The notes under the pieces: generated by a model | What the model was told of the DNA's origin: nothing | Seen by the model: only the letters and a program-made list of their open reading frames with translations | Databases searched by the model: none | Program-made: the position numbers and the translations under genes | Shown here: positions 61,677 through 64,000 of the stretch, in pieces | Numbering within the stretch: position 1 is the stretch's first letter | Layout: the number at the start of each line of letters is the position of its first letter | NCBI GenBank assembly: GCA_021323865.1 | Contig: JAJPKF010000015.1 | Span: 1-64,000 of the forward strand | Origin: Pseudomonadota bacterium | Lineage (GTDB): Bacteria > Chloroflexota > UBA5177 > JAJPKF01 | Reading direction: 5' to 3' | DNA length: 64,000 bases

Positions 61677-63260
61677 GTGAATAGCTGCCGCAAGACTGTC
61701 GCTCGGTCGGTCATGTCGCTGGCGATTTCCATTGCCGCAGTGCCCCTCGTCATGGGCAGCATGGTCGCCTCCGCCAAGGGACCTGATCCCCAGGGGACCA
61801 TCTATGTCGCTGACTACGGCCGCAACAGCATCGACGTGTTCGGACCGGGTGCGCACGGAAACGTCGCTCCTAAGCGAGTCCTTCAAGGGCCATCCACGAT
61901 GATATCCGGCCCGGCCGACGTGGCTGTTGATCCCGCCGGGCACGTCTACGTTTCCGATTTCAATTCCAACGCCATTACCGAGTACGCGCCCGGGGCGTCG
62001 GGAAACGCCGCTCCGATTCGGACCATCCAGGGCCCGAAGACGGAGCTGAGCAACAACGACGACATGTCGCTGGCTCCAGACGGCACTCTCTATGTCGGTA
62101 ACTTCGGCTCGCCTGGTGTGGTCATCTTCGCCCCTGGGGCGAAGGGCGATGTCGCTCCCATTCGCACCATCGTGGGAGGCAATACGGGCATCGGAGAATC
62201 AAACGTCGACGGCCTGGGTGTCGATGCCACGGGAACGCTCTATGCCGACGCGACCGGCAGCGCCGCGATCTACGTCTTCGCCCCCGGGGCGAACGGCAAC
62301 GCCACACCGATTCGAAACATCATGGGTCCCTCCACGGGGCTGGCGTCTCCCGACGATGTGAAGGTTGGTTTCGGCGGCAACATTTTCGTCAGCAATGGCG
62401 GGAACAGCTTCGAGGAGTTCGCGGCTCACGCGCACGGAGACGCGAAGCCCATACGGCTGATCAGCGGGGGGCTGACGGGCCTGAGCGACACCGACGACCT
62501 GACGGTGGATGCCAAGGGCAATGCCTACATCACCAACTTCAACAACGGCTCCGTGGTCGAGTTCGGGCCGAAACAAAACGGCAACGTGGCCCCCAAGGCC
62601 GTCTTGGCCGGGGCCAACACCACGTTCTCTGAACCGGAGGGTGTCGCCGTCGCCACTCCCCGTGCCCTGTCTCTCACCAGCAGCACCTCTTCCACCATTC
62701 CACTCGGAAGCGCCACGCACGACACCGCCAAGCTTCTCGGCGGCAAGAGCCCCACGGGCTCCATCATCTTCAAGCTCTTCGGCCCGGGCGACGCCGCCTG
62801 CAGCCACAAGCCCGCCTTCACCTCGCCAATCAAGGCCGTGCACGGCAACGGCACCTACACGTCTCCCAGCTTCACACCGAAGAAGGCGGGCACCTACAGC
62901 TGGATCGTGGAGTACAGCGGCGACTCCAACAACGCCCAGATCTCGAGCCTGTGCCGTGACGCCAGCGAGACGGTAAAGGTCATCGGCTACGGCGTGACCG
63001 GCCATGGCCACCAGGCCAAGACCACCGTGACCTTGACCTGGACGGTGTACGGGACGCTCAAGGCGCTGAGCTTCAACATCCTCGCCATCACCCAGCAGCA
63101 CAAGGTCATACAGATGAACACCAAGCCGATCCACACCCACTCGAGCAAGACCTACACGTTTGTCTCCAAAAACGTGAACGTGGACATCGACTACTTCAAG
63201 GTGAAGGTCAAGCGGAGCAGCGGCTTCCAGACCTTCGGCCCCTTCGTAGTCAAGGGCTGA
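61677..63260 (+). CDS. Secreted NHL/SMP-30-like beta-propeller protein with Ig-like C-terminus
   Basis: This is a 527-residue exported protein. GTG 61677 follows GGAGG. The signal peptide (VMSLAISIAAVPLVMGSMVASA) precedes six to seven blades of the pattern PIRTI-x-G-x-T-x-L/G then DD-x-x-VD-x-x-G-x-(L/I)-YV-x-N-x-x-x-x-x-(I/V)-x-x-(F/Y)-APGA-x-GN (about residues 40-340). The next ~110 residues form an Ig-like sandwich (PTGSIIFKLFGPGDAAC, GTYTSPSFTPKKAGTYSWIVEYSGD), and a final beta domain ends GFQTFGPFVVKG. It is a surface or matrix protein of unknown ligand. A terminator follows. Confidence 0.82.
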   Translation: MNSCRKTVARSVMSLAISIAAVPLVMGSMVASAKGPDPQGTIYVADYGRNSIDVFGPGAHGNVAPKRVLQGPSTMISGPADVAVDPAGHVYVSDFNSNAITEYAPGASGNAAPIRTIQGPKTELSNNDDMSLAPDGTLYVGNFGSPGVVIFAPGAKGDVAPIRTIVGGNTGIGESNVDGLGVDATGTLYADATGSAAIYVFAPGANGNATPIRNIMGPSTGLASPDDVKVGFGGNIFVSNGGNSFEEFAAHAHGDAKPIRLISGGLTGLSDTDDLTVDAKGNAYITNFNNGSVVEFGPKQNGNVAPKAVLAGANTTFSEPEGVAVATPRALSLTSSTSSTIPLGSATHDTAKLLGGKSPTGSIIFKLFGPGDAACSHKPAFTSPIKAVHGNGTYTSPSFTPKKAGTYSWIVEYSGDSNNAQISSLCRDASETVKVIGYGVTGHGHQAKTTVTLTWTVYGTLKALSFNILAITQQHKVIQMNTKPIHTHSSKTYTFVSKNVNVDIDYFKVKVKRSSGFQTFGPFVVKG

Positions 63261-63266
63261 GAACGA

Positions 63267-63297
63267 GGCGGCCCCGGAGTGATTCGGGGCCGCCCCC
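63267..63297 (+). terminator. Terminator hairpin of the NHL-type gene
   Basis: Ten-base perfect arms (63267-63276 and 63285-63294) enclose an 8-base loop. CCCCATCCTT follows, so the stem is strong but the tail is not a clean T-run. It lies just after the stop codon. Confidence 0.6.
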
Positions 63298-63354
63298 CAT
63301 CCTTCCGGGCCGAGCGAGCGCCGGCTTCCGGCCGCCGACCGTAGACTATGGCCG

Positions 63355-64000
63355 GTGACGAGCACACGAACCCCACAATCGATCTCTGATCAGAGTCAGG
63401 CGGGCTGGGCGCCGCGGCGCGGCCTCTATCTGCATATCCCGTTCTGTCCCTACAAGTGCCCCTATTGCGACTTCGCCACGCACGTGGGCGGCGACGCGCG
63501 GGTCGAGCCCTATGTGCGAGCGCTCTGCCGGGAGATCGAGCAGAGCACCGGGGATGACTCCCGACCGCTGCTGGAAACGGTGTACTTCGGCGGCGGCACA
63601 CCCGGTATGCTGCCCGCGGACCGTCTGGAGGTCATCCTGGCAACCGTGGGGCGGGTGTTCTCCCTCGCCCCGGACGCCGAAATCTCGCTCGAGGCCAATC
63701 CAGGGGAGATTTCCTTCGCCTCCCTGGAGGCATTCCGCCGGCTGGGCATCAACCGAATCAGCTTCGGCGCCCAGAGCCTCCAGAACGCCGAGCTTCAGGC
63801 GCTTGGTCGTGGCCATCAGGCGGCCGATGTTGCCGCCTCGGTCTTGGAGGCCCGAGGGGCGGGATTCGATCAGGTGAGCCTGGACCTGATGTATGGGATC
63901 CCGGATCAGACGATGGCTTCATGGGAGGCCACGCTGGAGACCGTGATCAAGCTGCGGGTTGATCATGTCTCCCTCTATTCGCTGATCGTGGAGCCGGGCA
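63355..64000 (+). CDS. hemW: HemW-type radical SAM protein (5' part, cut by the window end)
   Basis: The frame runs from GTG 63355 off the window edge (215 codons seen of an expected ~380). The radical SAM motif CPYKCPYC lies in RGLYLHIPFCPYKCPYCDFAT (about residues 23-43), as in coproporphyrinogen III oxidase-like proteins. The HemN/HemW family blocks ETVYFGGGTPGML, LEANPGEISFASLEAFRRLGINRISFGAQSL and VSLDLMYGIPDQT are intact. The CxxxCxxC followed directly by DF fits HemW, now regarded as a heme chaperone rather than an oxidase. The ATG at 63348 is out of frame. Confidence 0.92.
   Translation, partial: MTSTRTPQSISDQSQAGWAPRRGLYLHIPFCPYKCPYCDFATHVGGDARVEPYVRALCREIEQSTGDDSRPLLETVYFGGGTPGMLPADRLEVILATVGRVFSLAPDAEISLEANPGEISFASLEAFRRLGINRISFGAQSLQNAELQALGRGHQAADVAASVLEARGAGFDQVSLDLMYGIPDQTMASWEATLETVIKLRVDHVSLYSLIVEPG

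Noticed and set aside
1-64000. CRISPR array, tRNA genes, insertion sequence or prophage
   Set aside because: No spaced direct repeats, no tRNA T-arm context with an acceptor stem, no transposase, and no phage structural genes were seen. The XerC-type recombinase sits in its housekeeping context.

Overview
The window is GC-rich DNA with many GTG and TTG starts and purine-rich Shine-Dalgarno sites. It looks like a bacterial chromosome, not a plasmid or phage. Several features point to a monoderm-like lineage such as Chloroflexota, Dormibacterota or Actinomycetota: a Phe T-box leader before pheST, the gene order topA-xerC-hslV-hslU, a sortase, a BTAD/SARP regulator and an unusually large set of secreted beta-propeller proteins. 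This placement is inferred from gene content only. I see no rRNA or tRNA gene, CRISPR array, insertion sequence or prophage.

Layout. 1-7.9 kb: the end of an unknown secreted protein, a 90-bp fragment of a xylose isomerase gene, an isoprenylcysteine-methyltransferase-like membrane protein, a giant SARP/AAA/TPR regulator with a small downstream partner, and a Cys-paired RCC1-repeat protein whose 5' end looks damaged. 8-15.4 kb: exported proteins (glycine-rich repeat, HAF-repeat, PA-IL-like lectin, PQQ-type propeller, SGNH hydrolase). 15.8-25.4 kb: a pentose locus with an orphan BMP-type binding protein, an Rrf2-GAF regulator, xylose isomerase, xylulokinase, a Gfo/Idh/MocA dehydrogenase and a sugar ABC importer (single-domain ATPase, permease, 24-codon leader ORF, binding protein). 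25.7-29.5 kb: two paralogous TolB-like propeller proteins flanking an encapsulated-ferritin-like protein and a VOC/DUF3052-like pair. 29.6-34.7 kb: a candidate structured small RNA, ftsH, a BNR-repeat/LysE pair and small exported proteins. 34.7-38.5 kb: Phe T-box, pheS, pheT. 38.5-43.8 kb: a disrupted small gene, unknown small genes and mutS2. 44-50.1 kb: three large exported proteins (beta-helix/FN3, LamG/BNR, phosphoesterase). 50.2-61.6 kb: two minus-strand housekeeping operons, rdgB-sortase-rsmA-pth-mfd and topA-xerC-hslV-hslU. 61.7-64 kb: an NHL-type propeller protein and the start of hemW.

How the genes work together. The clearest pathway is aldopentose uptake and catabolism: the ABC system imports the sugar, the isomerase and kinase send it to the pentose phosphate pathway, the dehydrogenase may open an oxidative branch, and the Rrf2-GAF protein is the only obvious local regulator. 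The housekeeping genes are tightly packed with stop/start overlaps. The exported proteins are mostly single genes with their own ribosome-binding sites. The observations most worth following up are the EncFtn-like ferroxidase with no shell gene, the 90-bp xylA fragment 18 kb from its intact counterpart, the leader ORF abutting the sugar-binding protein gene, the three-hairpin RNA candidate downstream of ftsH, and the palindrome at the topA promoter.
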